NCBI GenBank assembly: GCA_900112915.1
Contig: FONK01000008.1
Location: 42,513 to 106,512 of the forward strand
DNA length: 64,000 bases
Direction: 5' to 3'
DNA from: Peptostreptococcaceae bacterium pGA-8
Lineage (GTDB): Bacteria > Bacillota > Clostridia > Peptostreptococcales > Anaerovoracaceae
A program made the position numbers and the translations under genes. Position 1 is the first letter of the stretch. Every line of letters starts with the position of its first letter. Positions 9,251 to 19,300 of the stretch are shown here, piece after piece. The notes under the pieces are model-generated. The model worked only from the letters and a program-made list of their open reading frames with translations. It did no database searches and was not told the origin of the DNA.

Positions 9251-9267
9251 GAATATTATAATTATTC
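9251..9267 (-). promoter_or_regulatory. Candidate ArgR operator (ARG box)
   Basis: An AT-rich imperfect palindrome whose arms are GAATA and TATTC separated by seven A/T bases, like the known ARG box (TGAAT...ATTCA). It lies between the argR -10 box and the argR start, where a repressor would block its own transcription. The assignment is inferred from motif and position. Confidence 0.45.
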
Positions 9268-9273
9268 AAGTAC

Positions 9274-9302
9274 ATTATAGCAACATTTATGCATTTAATC
9301 AA
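9274..9302 (-). promoter_or_regulatory. Sigma-A type promoter for argR-recN
   Basis: Read on the minus strand: -35 TTGATT (9302-9297), a 17-base spacer and a perfect -10 TATAAT (9279-9274). About 58 bases separate the -10 from the argR ATG. Confidence 0.65.
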
Positions 9303-9370
9303 GAAGTGAATTGTGAAATTTATTCCCATTGTGCATATATTTTGACAAAAATAAAGAGTATTTTATTGTG

Positions 9371-9379
9371 TGCTATGAT
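9371..9379 (+). promoter_or_regulatory. Possible extended -10 promoter for the CapA-like gene
   Basis: TGC-TATGAT forms an extended -10 box about 50 bases before the ATG at 9430. No -35 sits at standard spacing; a TTGACA at 9342-9347 is 26 bases away, too far for the usual geometry. Confidence 0.35.
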
Positions 9380-9429
9380 ATACTATAAAAAGATGCTTTG
9401 CCTCAGTAGAAAACTTATGGAGAGTTGAA

Positions 9430-10629
9430 ATGTCAAAGAAAAATAAAAAATTTAATCTTGTCATTATAATTGCGGTAACAGCTTTGGTTATATTTGCTGT
9501 ATCAGCAGGCGTTAAAGCTGTTAAAAATGCAAATACCGAAGAAAACACCGGAGAAAGTAACAACTCACGGGGGCCGGCAGGTGAAGTGACTATTATGGCC
9601 AGTGGAGACATGCTCTATCACGATCAGATATACTGGAGCGGTATGAAGGAAGATTCCTATGATTTTTCGAATAATTATGAAAAAATAAAGCCGCTTATTT
9701 CTTCTGCCGATTTAGCTCTGGGCGATTTTGAAGGAACAATTGCTCCGGACTTACCTTTATCAGGATATCCGATTTTTAATGCGCCTAAGGAGGTTATTCC
9801 TGCTATTAAGGCTGCGGGCTATGATGTAATAGATTTGGCTCATAATCACATTCTGGACTCATATTTAACCGGAGCTTTAGGGACAAAAAAACTCTTCGAG
9901 GATGCCGGTCTTGATGTTATAGGCGTTAAGACGACGGCAGATGAAAAAATACTGGTAAGGGAAGTAAAGGGAATAAAAATTGCCATTTTAGGCTTTGCCT
10001 ACGGATACAATGGGCTGGAGTCGAATTTAACTGCGGAAGAATACGATGCTCATTTACAGGATTTAAATCCCGAGAAGGTGAAGGCTACCTTGGCAGAGGC
10101 TGAGAAAATAGCCGATATCACTGTGGTTATGCCGCAAATTGGTGTTGAATACAGCTTGGCGCCTACAGAAGAGCAGGTTAATCTGTATCATAACATGATA
10201 GATTGGGGAGCAGATATAATTTTTGGCGGACATCCACATGTTATAGAGCCTACAGAAATAGTGAATAAAGATGGTAACAAGAAGTTTATAATCTATTCCA
10301 TGGGAAATCTCTTATCTAATCAGAGATATGAAACTTTGGAAAATTATTGGACCGAACGAGGTGTAATAATGGAGGTTTCTATTAAAAAAATGTCCGACAA
10401 AAAAGGAGCTTGCCGTATTACCGGCATAAAAGCGCACCCGACATGGGTATTAAGGGAGCCCAACAACAAGACTCATAATGGCTTCCCGCTATATAACTAT
10501 CAGACCCTGCTCTGTGAAGATTATATAGAGGGTGGAAAGCACTATGGAGAATTGAGCAAGGAAAACACGGAAAGAATAACCAAGGCCTATGCTGAGGTCA
10601 TGGAGCTTTTGAAACTGGAGAAAATATAG
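9430..10629 (+). CDS. CapA-family (poly-gamma-glutamate synthesis-like) metallophosphatase-fold protein
   Basis: 399 residues. A basic start and a hydrophobic helix (about residues 9-29) form a signal anchor, so the main domain is extracytoplasmic. The domain reads as CapA/Pgs[12 protein letters not shown] (about 56), [18 protein letters not shown] (about 137), PQIGVEYS and [11 protein letters not shown] (about 266), with the expected metal-ligand Asp/His/Asn positions. Family members occur in polyglutamate capsule systems and as stand-alone envelope proteins. No capB/capC neighbours are present, so polyglutamate synthesis is not supported here. It precedes ruvC by two bases and may be the first gene of that operon. 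Confidence 0.85.
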   Translation: MSKKNKKFNLVIIIAVTALVIFAVSAGVKAVKNANTEENTGESNNSRGPAGEVTIMASGDMLYHDQIYWSGMKEDSYDFSNNYEKIKPLISSADLALGDFEGTIAPDLPLSGYPIFNAPKEVIPAIKAAGYDVIDLAHNHILDSYLTGALGTKKLFEDAGLDVIGVKTTADEKILVREVKGIKIAILGFAYGYNGLESNLTAEEYDAHLQDLNPEKVKATLAEAEKIADITVVMPQIGVEYSLAPTEEQVNLYHNMIDWGADIIFGGHPHVIEPTEIVNKDGNKKFIIYSMGNLLSNQRYETLENYWTERGVIMEVSIKKMSDKKGACRITGIKAHPTWVLREPNNKTHNGFPLYNYQTLLCEDYIEGGKHYGELSKENTERITKAYAEVMELLKLEKI

Positions 10630-10631
10630 TA

Positions 10632-11138
10632 ATGAGAATAATGGGAATTGACCCGGGATATGCAATTATGGGCTGGGGGATACTGGACTTAAAGGGAAAT
10701 CATTTTTCTGTTGTAGACTATGGTTCTATAACTACTGACGCACACACTCCTATGGAGGACAGATTGGAGCATCTTTACAATATGCTGGAATCAATAATAC
10801 ATGAATATAAGCCTGAAGAGGTTGCGATTGAAGAATTATTTTTCAATAACAACGCAAAAACAGCTTTGATGGTTGGACAGGCAAGAGGCGTGGCTATTTT
10901 GGCGGCGGTAAAGGGCGGGCTGAAAATCAGCGAATACACACCGCTTCAAATAAAACAGGCTTTAGTCGGCTATGGAAGAGCTGACAAGAAACAGATGCAA
11001 ACCATGGTTAAGACAATACTTAATTTGAAGGAGGTTCCTAAGCCTGATGACACAGCCGATGCCGTTGCAGCAGCCATTTGTCATGGACATTGTTTAGGCA
11101 ACAGGAATACTATGGCAAGGAGAAAGGCAGGAATTTAA
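10632..11138 (+). CDS. ruvC: Holliday junction resolvase RuvC
   Basis: 168 residues, typical length. Endonuclease that cuts four-way junctions after RuvAB branch migration. Catalytic acidic residues are visible: Asp7 in GIDPGYA, Glu in AIEELFF (about 67), and the C-terminal Asp pair in [10 protein letters not shown] (about 138-141). The ATG follows the preceding stop by two bases; ruvA follows by three bases. Confidence 0.96.
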   Translation: MRIMGIDPGYAIMGWGILDLKGNHFSVVDYGSITTDAHTPMEDRLEHLYNMLESIIHEYKPEEVAIEELFFNNNAKTALMVGQARGVAILAAVKGGLKISEYTPLQIKQALVGYGRADKKQMQTMVKTILNLKEVPKPDDTADAVAAAICHGHCLGNRNTMARRKAGI

Positions 11139-11141
11139 TAG

Positions 11142-11744
11142 ATGAGTATGATTAGATTTTTAAAGGGGAAATTTCACCCATCTATAAACGGAAGTGCAAT
11201 TATAGAGACCGTATCCGGAATAGGCTTCGAGGTTTTCATTGCGGATAATTCTCCCCTATATAAAACCATAGAAGGAGAAGATGTTAAAATCCATACCTCT
11301 ATGATAGTAAAAGAGGACAGTATGACCCTATATGGATTTCATGACAGAGACAGCCTTGAAATGTTTGAAATGTTGATAACTGTTAATGGAGTGGGTCCTA
11401 AGGCGGCAATGTCCATAATGTCCGCTTTTCCGTTGTTTGAGCTGAAAAATGCCATTGCAGGCGGTGATTCAAAAGCGATTGCGAAGGCTAACGGTATAGG
11501 AAAGAAAACCTCAGAAAGAATAATAATAGATTTAAAGGATAAGATTTCAGGCAGCCAGGATGGAGCTATTGATATATCATATGATGTATCAATCAGTCCG
11601 GGCAGTGAAAGACATGAGGCAGTCGCAGCTCTTCTTGCTCTCGGATATAACAAAACAGAGGCGGATCTGGCTGTCGGCAAGATCCCTGAGGATAATCTAT
11701 CCGCTGAGGAATACATTAAAAAGGCACTTAAGAATTTATTTTAA
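11142..11744 (+). CDS. ruvA: Holliday junction branch migration subunit RuvA
   Basis: 200 residues. The N-terminal OB fold starts MIRFLKGKF. Two helix-hairpin-helix motifs follow (LITVNGVGPKAAMSIMSAF at about 77-95, then ANGIGKKTSERIIIDLKDK at about 112-130), then a linker and the C-terminal RuvB-binding domain (LLALGYNKTEADLAV). RuvA tetramers hold the junction and load RuvB. Confidence 0.96.
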   Translation: MSMIRFLKGKFHPSINGSAIIETVSGIGFEVFIADNSPLYKTIEGEDVKIHTSMIVKEDSMTLYGFHDRDSLEMFEMLITVNGVGPKAAMSIMSAFPLFELKNAIAGGDSKAIAKANGIGKKTSERIIIDLKDKISGSQDGAIDISYDVSISPGSERHEAVAALLALGYNKTEADLAVGKIPEDNLSAEEYIKKALKNLF

Positions 11745-11846
11745 TAAAGCCTATGCTTATATATTCAGCGAATGCATTTAATTGATAAATTTTAAAATAC
11801 ATTTAATTAGTATGACAGAGAATAAAATTTTGAAAGGAATTCTATA

Positions 11847-12863
11847 ATGGATGAGAGAATAACTCAAAGCGGAGCTTTCTCAAATGAAGAAAAACAGGAA
11901 ATAACATTGAGACCTCAGCATCTTGAAGATTTCATAGGACAGAAAAATGCTAAGGAGAATTTGAAAATCTTCATAGAGGCGGCTAAGCTTCGTGGTGACC
12001 AGCTGGATCATGTTTTGTTCTATGGTCCTCCCGGACTTGGAAAAACTACCCTTGCCGGAATTATTGCCAATGAACTCGGTGTTGACATCAAGATTACTTC
12101 GGGACCCGCCATTGAGCGGGCGGGAGATTTAGCTGCAATTTTGACAAATCTTGGCGAGAATGATGTTTTGTTTATAGATGAAATTCATAGACTTAACAGA
12201 TCTGTTGAAGAGGTTCTTTACTCAGCCATGGAGGACTATGCTCTTGACATCATCATCGGTAAGGGACCATCTGCCAGGTCAATTAGACTTGATTTATCCA
12301 GATTTACTTTAATCGGTGCAACTACACGAGCAGGCAGCCTCTCTGCGCCGCTTAGAGATAGGTTTGGTGTTATAAGCAAGTTTGAAATGTATACCAATGA
12401 TGAGTTAGCGGAGATAATTAGCCGTTCTGCTGAACTTCTGGGGGTTGAAACCGATGAGGAATCCTTGACTGAGATGGCAAGATGTTCCAGAGGGACACCA
12501 AGAGTTGCCAATAGACTGTTAAAACGAGTAAGGGACTTCTCGCAAGTAAGAGGTGATGGCAGAATTACAAGGGATATAACGGTAAAGGCTCTTAAGGCTC
12601 TCGGTATTGATGCCTTAGGGCTTGAACGCCTGGATCGAGAAATTCTTAATGCGATAATCGACAGGTTTAACGGGGGACCTGTAGGAATTGACACCATTGC
12701 CGCATCAATTGGGGAGGAAAGGGTTACAATTGAGGATGCCTATGAGCCGTATCTGATTCAAACGGGGCTGTTGTATAGGACACAGAAGGGTAGAATGGTG
12801 TCTGAATTGGGATATAAACATATGGGAAAGGAATATCAAATAGAAATTGATGAGACTAGATGA
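11847..12863 (+). CDS. ruvB: Holliday junction branch migration ATPase RuvB
   Basis: 338 residues, AAA+ motor of branch migration. Walker [10 protein letters not shown] (about 61-69), Walker B LFIDEIHR (about 111), sensor GATTRAG (about 153) and a C-terminal winged helix with [10 protein letters not shown] 102-base gap separates it from ruvA. The gap is AT-rich and contains a near-repeat of CATTTAATT (11775 and 11801 areas), but I see no convincing promoter or terminator there. It ends inside the 5' end of queA. Confidence 0.97.
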   Translation: MDERITQSGAFSNEEKQEITLRPQHLEDFIGQKNAKENLKIFIEAAKLRGDQLDHVLFYGPPGLGKTTLAGIIANELGVDIKITSGPAIERAGDLAAILTNLGENDVLFIDEIHRLNRSVEEVLYSAMEDYALDIIIGKGPSARSIRLDLSRFTLIGATTRAGSLSAPLRDRFGVISKFEMYTNDELAEIISRSAELLGVETDEESLTEMARCSRGTPRVANRLLKRVRDFSQVRGDGRITRDITVKALKALGIDALGLERLDREILNAIIDRFNGGPVGIDTIAASIGEERVTIEDAYEPYLIQTGLLYRTQKGRMVSELGYKHMGKEYQIEIDETR

Positions 12864-13899
12864 CTTTGATTACAACCTGCCTGAGAATTTAATTGCTCAG
12901 CACCCAACGAAAGAAAGAGATAAATGCAGACTTATGGTTCTCAACAGAGCAAGCCATACAGTTGATAATAAAAAATTTTGTGACATTATAGACCACATTA
13001 ATCCGGGAGATTGTTTGGTGATGAACAACTCTAAAGTTTTACCTGCCAGACTTTATGGCATAAAAGAGGGAACCGGGGCAAAAATTGAATTTCTTCTAAT
13101 CAAGCGTATAGAGGGAGACCTTTGGGAAACCATGGTTAAGCCGGGAAAGCGACTTAAACCGGGGGACAGTGTTTTGTTTGGAGAAGAAAATCAACTTAAA
13201 GCTGTAGTAAAGGACTACGGAGAGGATGGAACCAGATTGGTTGAATTTTTTTATGATGGGATTTTTATAGAGCAGTTAGAAAAAATTGGGACCATGCCTC
13301 TTCCTCCTTATATTGACAGAAAAAGTGACGATGATGACAGAAAAATGTATCAGACTGTTTATTGCAAGGAGGAAGGCTCAGTGGCTAGCCCTACAGCAGG
13401 ACTCCATTTTACAAAAGAGCTGCTATCCAAGCTAAGTGACAAGGGTGTAGACCTTGTCTATGTTACACTTCATGTGGGAATTGGCACCTTCAGACCTGTT
13501 AAGTGTGAAAATGTAGAAGATCATCATATGCATTTTGAAGAATACTATATTGATAGGGAAAATGCTGATATTATAAACAAGGCTGTCAGAGAAGGAAGAA
13601 GAATAGTTTCAGTAGGTACTACATCTACCAGAACTCTTGAAAGTGCGGCGTTCTACAGTGAAGAAGATGGCAAATATCTTGTAAAAGCCGGGGAAGATTC
13701 TACAGACATATTTATATATCCAGGATATAAATTTAAAATCATAAATTCCTTGATTACAAACTTCCACTTACCAAAGTCGACACTTCTAATGCTGATATCA
13801 GCCCTCTATGACAGAGAACACATTCTCACGGCTTATAACAGAGCCGTTGCAGACGGGTATAGATTCTTCAGCTATGGAGATGCAATGTTTATCGAATAG
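12850..13899 (+). CDS. queA: S-adenosylmethionine:tRNA ribosyltransferase-isomerase
   Basis: 349 residues from the ATG at 12850; an in-frame TTG directly before it is less likely. It transfers and isomerises the ribosyl moiety of AdoMet onto preQ1-tRNA to make epoxyqueuosine. Family landmarks: [13 protein letters not shown] (about 6), [10 protein letters not shown] (about 59), the [14 protein letters not shown] block (about 177) and [17 protein letters not shown] near the C-terminus. It overlaps ruvB by 14 bases, so coupled translation is likely. A tgt gene does not follow here. Confidence 0.96.
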   Translation: MRLDDFDYNLPENLIAQHPTKERDKCRLMVLNRASHTVDNKKFCDIIDHINPGDCLVMNNSKVLPARLYGIKEGTGAKIEFLLIKRIEGDLWETMVKPGKRLKPGDSVLFGEENQLKAVVKDYGEDGTRLVEFFYDGIFIEQLEKIGTMPLPPYIDRKSDDDDRKMYQTVYCKEEGSVASPTAGLHFTKELLSKLSDKGVDLVYVTLHVGIGTFRPVKCENVEDHHMHFEEYYIDRENADIINKAVREGRRIVSVGTTSTRTLESAAFYSEEDGKYLVKAGEDSTDIFIYPGYKFKIINSLITNFHLPKSTLLMLISALYDREHILTAYNRAVADGYRFFSYGDAMFIE

Positions 13900-13913
13900 G
13901 TGAGGTGTTATTT

Positions 13914-14426
13914 GTGAAAGAAATTTATAAAAGTCCGATAGGAAATCTTATTATTGTGGCAGAAAAAGGAGCCTTACTGGAAGTCAATTATATGCGGGGA
14001 AATGAGGAATTTCGCAATGAAAATACCGAGTCCACAGCTTCCTCTTATGAGGATGGAGAAGTGATTGAAAAAACAAAAAAGTGGCTGGGCAGATATTTTC
14101 AAGGTGAACCCGTAGGCATTGATGCAATAGATGTTAAATTTAACCTTAAGGGAAGTGAATTCGCTAAAAGTGTATGGGGAATGTTAATGGAAATACCCTA
14201 TGGAGAGACCACAACCTATGGTGATATAGCTGCTGAAATAGGGAATAAAAGAGGCATAAAGAAAATGTCTGCCCAAGCTGTAGGGGGTGCTGTCGGGAAA
14301 AATCCAATATCAATTATAATACCTTGCCATAGAGTTATTGGAAAAGATGGCAGTATGACGGGCTATGGCGGTGGTCTTGACAGGAAAATATTTTTGTTAG
14401 AATTGGAATCCGGAGCTGCCGGATAA
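13914..14426 (+). CDS. Methylated-DNA-[protein]-cysteine S-methyltransferase
   Basis: 170 residues from a GTG start. AGGTGAGG lies 7-8 bases upstream of the GTG at 13914, while the earlier in-frame GTG at 13905 overlaps that site. The protein removes O6-alkyl groups from guanine onto its own cysteine, in the IIPCHRVIG motif near residue 139. The helix-turn-helix part (VWGMLMEIPYGETTTYGDIA) precedes it. Naming as ogt or adaB-like is not resolvable. Last gene before a terminator. With ruvABC it makes a small DNA repair unit. Confidence 0.93.
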   Translation: MKEIYKSPIGNLIIVAEKGALLEVNYMRGNEEFRNENTESTASSYEDGEVIEKTKKWLGRYFQGEPVGIDAIDVKFNLKGSEFAKSVWGMLMEIPYGETTTYGDIAAEIGNKRGIKKMSAQAVGGAVGKNPISIIIPCHRVIGKDGSMTGYGGGLDRKIFLLELESGAAG

Positions 14427-14490
14427 TAAGCAAGGATCTTAGCGTTGATTTATTGTTGTGAATTCAGGGATTGCTTAGTTGGGATACATA

Positions 14491-14526
14491 AGGACGGTAG
14501 ATAATAAAAAACTATCGTCTTTTTCA
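14491..14526 (+). terminator. Rho-independent terminator of the ruv-queA operon
   Basis: GACGGTAG (14493-14500) pairs with CTATCGTC (14513-14520), with one G-U pair, around an A-rich loop, and is followed by TTTTT. It ends the transcript 67 bases after the methyltransferase stop. Confidence 0.75.
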
Positions 14527-14630
14527 ATTCAAAAAATTGAATTTTAAAATATAAATGAGCCGCTTGAATTTAACGTTGAAATAACCTTTACAATTCATCT
14601 GTATCCATTGGAATTACTGATAATGGATTA

Positions 14631-14659
14631 TTGCAAAAAAAGCGTCTTTATGGTAGAAT
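14631..14659 (+). promoter_or_regulatory. Sigma-A promoter with extended -10 in front of plsX
   Basis: -35 TTGCAA (14631-14636), 17-base spacer, -10 TAGAAT (14654-14659) preceded by TGG (extended -10). It lies 38 bases before the plsX ATG and is the only convincing promoter visible before the 31-kb co-directional gene block. Confidence 0.65.
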
Positions 14660-14696
14660 ATATCCTGAATTACTATGTTACTTGGAGGTAGCACTA

Positions 14697-15698
14697 ATGA
14701 AAATTTTATTAGACGGAATGGGAGGTGACCATGCACCGGAAGTTATTGTTGAAGGTGCTGTGGCTGCCACCAAGGAGCTTGAAAAAGATGTAAAAATTGC
14801 CATTATAGGGCAAGAAGAAATAATTGCTAAGGAGCTTAAGAAAACCGGATATACAGGTGATGCCATTGAAATTATTCATGCAGATGAGGTTATTACAAAC
14901 CATGAATCACCTGTAAAGGCAATACGAACAAAGAAAGAATCAACCATCGTTAAGGGAATCAACCTGCTTAAGGAAGGTGAGGTGGATGTATTTATATCTG
15001 CAGGAAGCACAGGAGCTGTTTTGGCAGGAGGACTTCTTATCTTGGGAAGAATCAAAGGTGTTGACAGGCCGGCCTTGGCGACTATCTACCCCGTAATTGG
15101 AAAGGAGCCTGCACTTCTTCTGGATGCCGGTGCCAATGCTGAATGCAAGCCGAAACATCTTTTGGAGTTTGGCATAATGGGGTCTTTATATATGGAGAAG
15201 GTTCTTGGAAGAACCGACCCTAGAGTGGGACTTGTTAATAATGGGGCGGAAGAAGGAAAGGGAAACGCTCTTACTAAGGAAACCTATGGTCTTTTGAAGG
15301 AAAGTAATCTTAACTTTGTCGGTAATGTTGAGGCGAGAGATATTCCGACAGGAGCAGCAGATGTCATTGTAACGGACGGATTTACCGGAAATGTAATTAT
15401 TAAGCTGTCAGAAGGTTTAGGTCTTACTATTTTAAGAGAAATAAAACGAAAATTCACTGCTGGTGGAGTTGCAAAGCTTGGTGCAGCCCTCTTAAAAGGC
15501 AAGCTGTACGAACTGAAGCAGGATTTTGACTATACTGAATACGGCGGAGCACCTATTCTCGGTGTAAGAGGGGCTATATTAAAGATGCACGGCTCTTCAG
15601 ACTTTTATGCTGTAAAGCAAACCATACTTAAGGCAGTTCCTTATGTTAAAGAAAACGTAGTGGAGAAAATTGCCGGTTCCATAGGAGAAGACAATTGA
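14697..15698 (+). CDS. plsX: Phosphate acyltransferase PlsX
   Basis: 333 residues from the ATG preceded by GGAGGT (14684-14689). An upstream in-frame TTG at 14631 is excluded because it is the -35 box. PlsX converts acyl-ACP and phosphate to acyl-phosphate, the donor for PlsY. Motifs: DGMGGDHAPEVIVEG at the N-terminus, SAGSTGAVLAGG (about 101) and DGFTGNVIIKL (about 225). PlsY and GpsA, the next enzymes of phosphatidic acid synthesis, lie further down the same block. Its stop codon overlaps the TTG start of rnc. Confidence 0.96.
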   Translation: MKILLDGMGGDHAPEVIVEGAVAATKELEKDVKIAIIGQEEIIAKELKKTGYTGDAIEIIHADEVITNHESPVKAIRTKKESTIVKGINLLKEGEVDVFISAGSTGAVLAGGLLILGRIKGVDRPALATIYPVIGKEPALLLDAGANAECKPKHLLEFGIMGSLYMEKVLGRTDPRVGLVNNGAEEGKGNALTKETYGLLKESNLNFVGNVEARDIPTGAADVIVTDGFTGNVIIKLSEGLGLTILREIKRKFTAGGVAKLGAALLKGKLYELKQDFDYTEYGGAPILGVRGAILKMHGSSDFYAVKQTILKAVPYVKENVVEKIAGSIGEDN

Positions 15699-16393
15699 AG
15701 CCGGGTATTTTAGAAGAAAAAATCGGATATAGCTTTGAAAACAAAGAACTGCTGGAAATTGCTTTGACTCACAGCTCTTTTGTCAGAGAAAACAGAGATG
15801 GTTCAAAGGACAATGAACGACTGGAGTTTCTTGGAGATGCTTATCTTGATGCAATAATAGGCAAGGAGCTTTTTTATCGTCTCGGCAGCAAGAAGGAAGG
15901 CGATTTAACCAAGCTTAGAGCGAAAATTGTATGTGAAAATTCCCTTGCCATGCTGGCTAAAGATATCAATCTAGGCGATGCAATGCGGTTTGGAAAAGGT
16001 GAAAGCAAGGGTGGAGGCAAAAAAAAGAAATCCATTTTAGCTGATGCTGTGGAGGCTGTTCTGGGTGCCATCGTACTTGATGGGGGATATGAGCAGGCAG
16101 AGCAGGTTGTTAGGAAGTTATTTGCCGAGACCATAGAGAAGGCTATGGAAGGCGACTTTTTTGTGGATTATAAGAGCAAGGTCCAGGAAAGGCTTCAGGT
16201 AAAGGGAAAAATTACAAAGATTCATTATGTTTCGGATAAAGAAGAAGGTCCGCCGCATAGCAAGACCTTCTATGTACATCTTGAATGTGATGGCGTTGTC
16301 ATGGGTCATGGTGTAGGAAAGAGCAAGAAGGAAGCAGAACAGATGGCTGCAAAAGATACTTTAGAAATGGAGAATGAAAAGTATGTATTTTAA
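15695..16393 (+). CDS. rnc: Ribonuclease III
   Basis: 232 residues. Dimeric endonuclease for double-stranded RNA, acting in rRNA and mRNA processing. The catalytic signature ERLEFLGDAYLD (about 41-52) carries the metal-binding Glu/Asp, and a second acidic cluster (LADAVEAVLGAI) is near 113. A C-terminal dsRNA-binding domain (about 155-230) begins DYKSKVQERLQ. The start is a TTG overlapping the plsX stop (TTGA), supported by GGAGAAG nine bases upstream and by N-terminal alignment with the family. It precedes smc, as in many Firmicutes. Confidence 0.96.
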   Translation: MKPGILEEKIGYSFENKELLEIALTHSSFVRENRDGSKDNERLEFLGDAYLDAIIGKELFYRLGSKKEGDLTKLRAKIVCENSLAMLAKDINLGDAMRFGKGESKGGGKKKKSILADAVEAVLGAIVLDGGYEQAEQVVRKLFAETIEKAMEGDFFVDYKSKVQERLQVKGKITKIHYVSDKEEGPPHSKTFYVHLECDGVVMGHGVGKSKKEAEQMAAKDTLEMENEKYVF

Positions 16394-19300
16394 AAGATTG
16401 GAAATGCACGGATTTAAGTCATTTGCAGAACCGGTTGTAATAGAATTTCATGAAGGCGTGACCTGTGTTGTAGGACCTAATGGAAGTGGAAAGAGCAATA
16501 TTAGTGATGCTATCAGATGGGTGCTGGGTGAGCAGAGTCCAAAGACCTTGCGCGGCGGAAAGATGGAGGAGGTTATCTTTGCCGGAACTGCCAATAGAAA
16601 AATGCGTGGAATGGCGGAGGTTAACCTGGTAATAGATAATTCATCCGGGATTTTGGACATAGATTACAACGAGGTGGCAATCACCAGAAGAATGTTTAGG
16701 TCAGGGGACAGCGAATATTTGATTAACAATGTTCCGTGTAGACTAAAGGACATTAGAAAATTGATAATGGATACCGGTATCGGAGTAGATGGATATTCTA
16801 TTATCGGTCAGGGAAAGATTGCCGATATTGTAAGTAATAAGCCGGAAAGCAGACGAGAAATCTTTGAAGAAGCAGCCGGTGTGGTAGCCTATAAGACCAG
16901 AAAAGGTGAGGCTGAAAGAAAGCTTGAAATTACCAAGGCTAATCTTGAGAGAGCCAATGATATTATTGGCGAGTTGGAGAGCCGTATTCCCGGCCTAAAG
17001 GAAGAGGCTGCCAAGGCGGAAGAATTTTTAAGGCTTAGAAAGGAATACGAGGAGCTTGAAGTAAATATAATCCTAAATAATTTGGAGAGTATCAAGAAAA
17101 AGCAAGATATATTTGCGGCTGATATTGAGGATTTAACTCATAAAATTTCCGTCGGAGAAGAAGAGGCCTATGAGGCTAACCGGATTTTATCCAATGCCCA
17201 AAAGGATAATGAAGAGCTTGAAGAAAGAGGCAACGAAGCGCAAAACAGGCTTTTGTCCGTAATTGATAAGTATAATCATATTTCCAATAGAGACAAGGTT
17301 AAGGAAGAGAAGTTGGCGGCTCTGGAAAGAGATGAGCAGAGACTGAGGGCGGAGGCTGAGTCTTTAAAGGTTAGATTAACCGAGGAGATGTACAGCGCTA
17401 ATAAGGCTGATTCCATGGAAGCTCAGTTTGCAGAAGAAATCAGCAAGGTCTCCGAGAAATTAAATTTAAAGCTTGAGGAATACAGCGCCGTTCTTGAGCA
17501 GAAAAATCAGGCAGATGAAGCCTTGAATTCCGACAGAGAGCAGGTCTTTAACCTACACAAGACCGTTTCAGAAAAGGTCAGCGAGCTTAAGAGCCTGGAG
17601 ACCCTACGAGAAACTTTAATTAACAGAAACAAAGAGCTTATTGCAGAATGGGATAAGGAAAAGGATGATAATCTTTCATCAAGAAATAATTTGGCAGATG
17701 CTGAAGCGAAACATGATGAATGGTCAAGGAAGATAGATTATCTGAAAGACAGTTACAATAGGGCTGTTGATGCGCTGGATAAGCTGGGAAAGGATAAGCA
17801 GGCTGCATCAGAGGCTCTTAGACAGTTAACTGTAAAAGAGGGACAGATTTCTTCAAGAAAAAAGACGATAGAAGAGATGGAAGCTAACTATGAAGGCTAC
17901 AATTATGGTGTAAGATTTATTATGAAATCACAAGCCAAAGGAATAGACGGTGTTGTAGCTGAGCTTATTAAGGTTCCTGAAGGCTATGAAACTGCCATTG
18001 AAACAGCCTTAGGCGGGAGTCTGCAGAACATAGTTTGTCAAAAAGAAGATGATGCAAAGGCAGCTATTGAAATTTTAAAGGCGAACAATGCCGGTCGTCT
18101 GACATTTTTGCCTATAAATCGAATCAGTGGACAGGTAGCCGCTGTGGAAGCTGCTATTTCAGAAGATAAGGATTTCATTGGCATTGGATCCGAGCTTTGT
18201 AATTACCACAAAGAGTATAAAGGAATTTTTGATTTTCTGTTGGGCAAAACAGTTGTCGTAAAAACCATCGATAGTGCCATTAGGCTGTCAAAAAAGTCGA
18301 AGGGTCTTAGATTTGTTACTCTAAGCGGAGAAATTATCAATCCTACAGGTTCAATTTCAGGTGGAAGATATAAGAATAAAACGGCCAGCTTAATTGAAAG
18401 AAGGGCAGAAATTGCAAAATTGGAAAATGAATTAAGCTATATTTCCAATGAAATTGCCATAAATGAGGAAGCTCTGCTAAAAATTGAAGAGGATATCATT
18501 CATAATAAGGAAACCGAAAAGGAAGACGGCAAACTTATTAAAGAAGCAGAAGCAGCAGTTATTTCCCTTGAAGAAAGGCTTAGCTATCTCAGGAGCCATC
18601 TAAATCAAAGTGATGAAAGCAACCTGAAGTATGAAAGTCAGATTTCTTCAATTAAGGACGACTTGAAGGGATCCGAAGAAATCACCGAAAGATTAAGGAG
18701 AGAAATTTCCGATGGTAAGAATTTGATAGAGAGCATATCACGAAACAACAGCAGCAAAACAGCTGACGGCGAGCAGCTTAACGCCAGGCTGAAGGAATTG
18801 TCCGCCATCGTAACTGAGCTTAAGGTTGAAAAGAGTCAAAAGGATGCTCAGCTTGAAAATGCTGTTATGAATAAGGCAAGGATAACAAAAGCCATAGACG
18901 CCTTAAGGGAAGCTAAGGATGATAATGAGAAGAATCTGAGTGATATAGAAGCTGCCAGAGCAGAGCTTCTAAATGATTCAGGAGAAGATGCTTCCAACCT
19001 CGGACTTTTGAAAACCGAAAGAGAGGCTCTTGAAGAATCAATTAGGAATATCAAAAATGAGAAGAGCATCTTAGCTGAAAATCTTGGAAAGGCAACCAAG
19101 AAATTAAGCGATATAAATCATAGAAACTCCGGTTTAAAGGAGCAAAAATATCAGCTGGAGATTAAATCAGCAAAAAATGATACCCAAGAAGAGGTGCTGA
19201 ATGCCAGACTTTGGGATGAGTTTGAGATGTCATATGCTCAGGCCTTGGACAAGAAAAATCCTAACTTCGTCATGTCATCATCTGTTAAGCTAAATAGAGA

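Larger units (their letters stand above)
14427..14696 (+). other. Intergenic region between the repair operon and plsX
   Basis: 270 bases without a supported gene. It contains one terminator (14491-14526) and one good promoter (14631-14659), annotated separately. The stretch between them (about 14527-14630) is AT-rich with no recognised motif. I see no FapR-type operator in front of plsX. Confidence 0.6.

Noticed and set aside
11745..11846. Promoter between ruvA and ruvB
   Set aside because: The region is AT-rich with a TTGATA, but no acceptable -10 lies at correct spacing.
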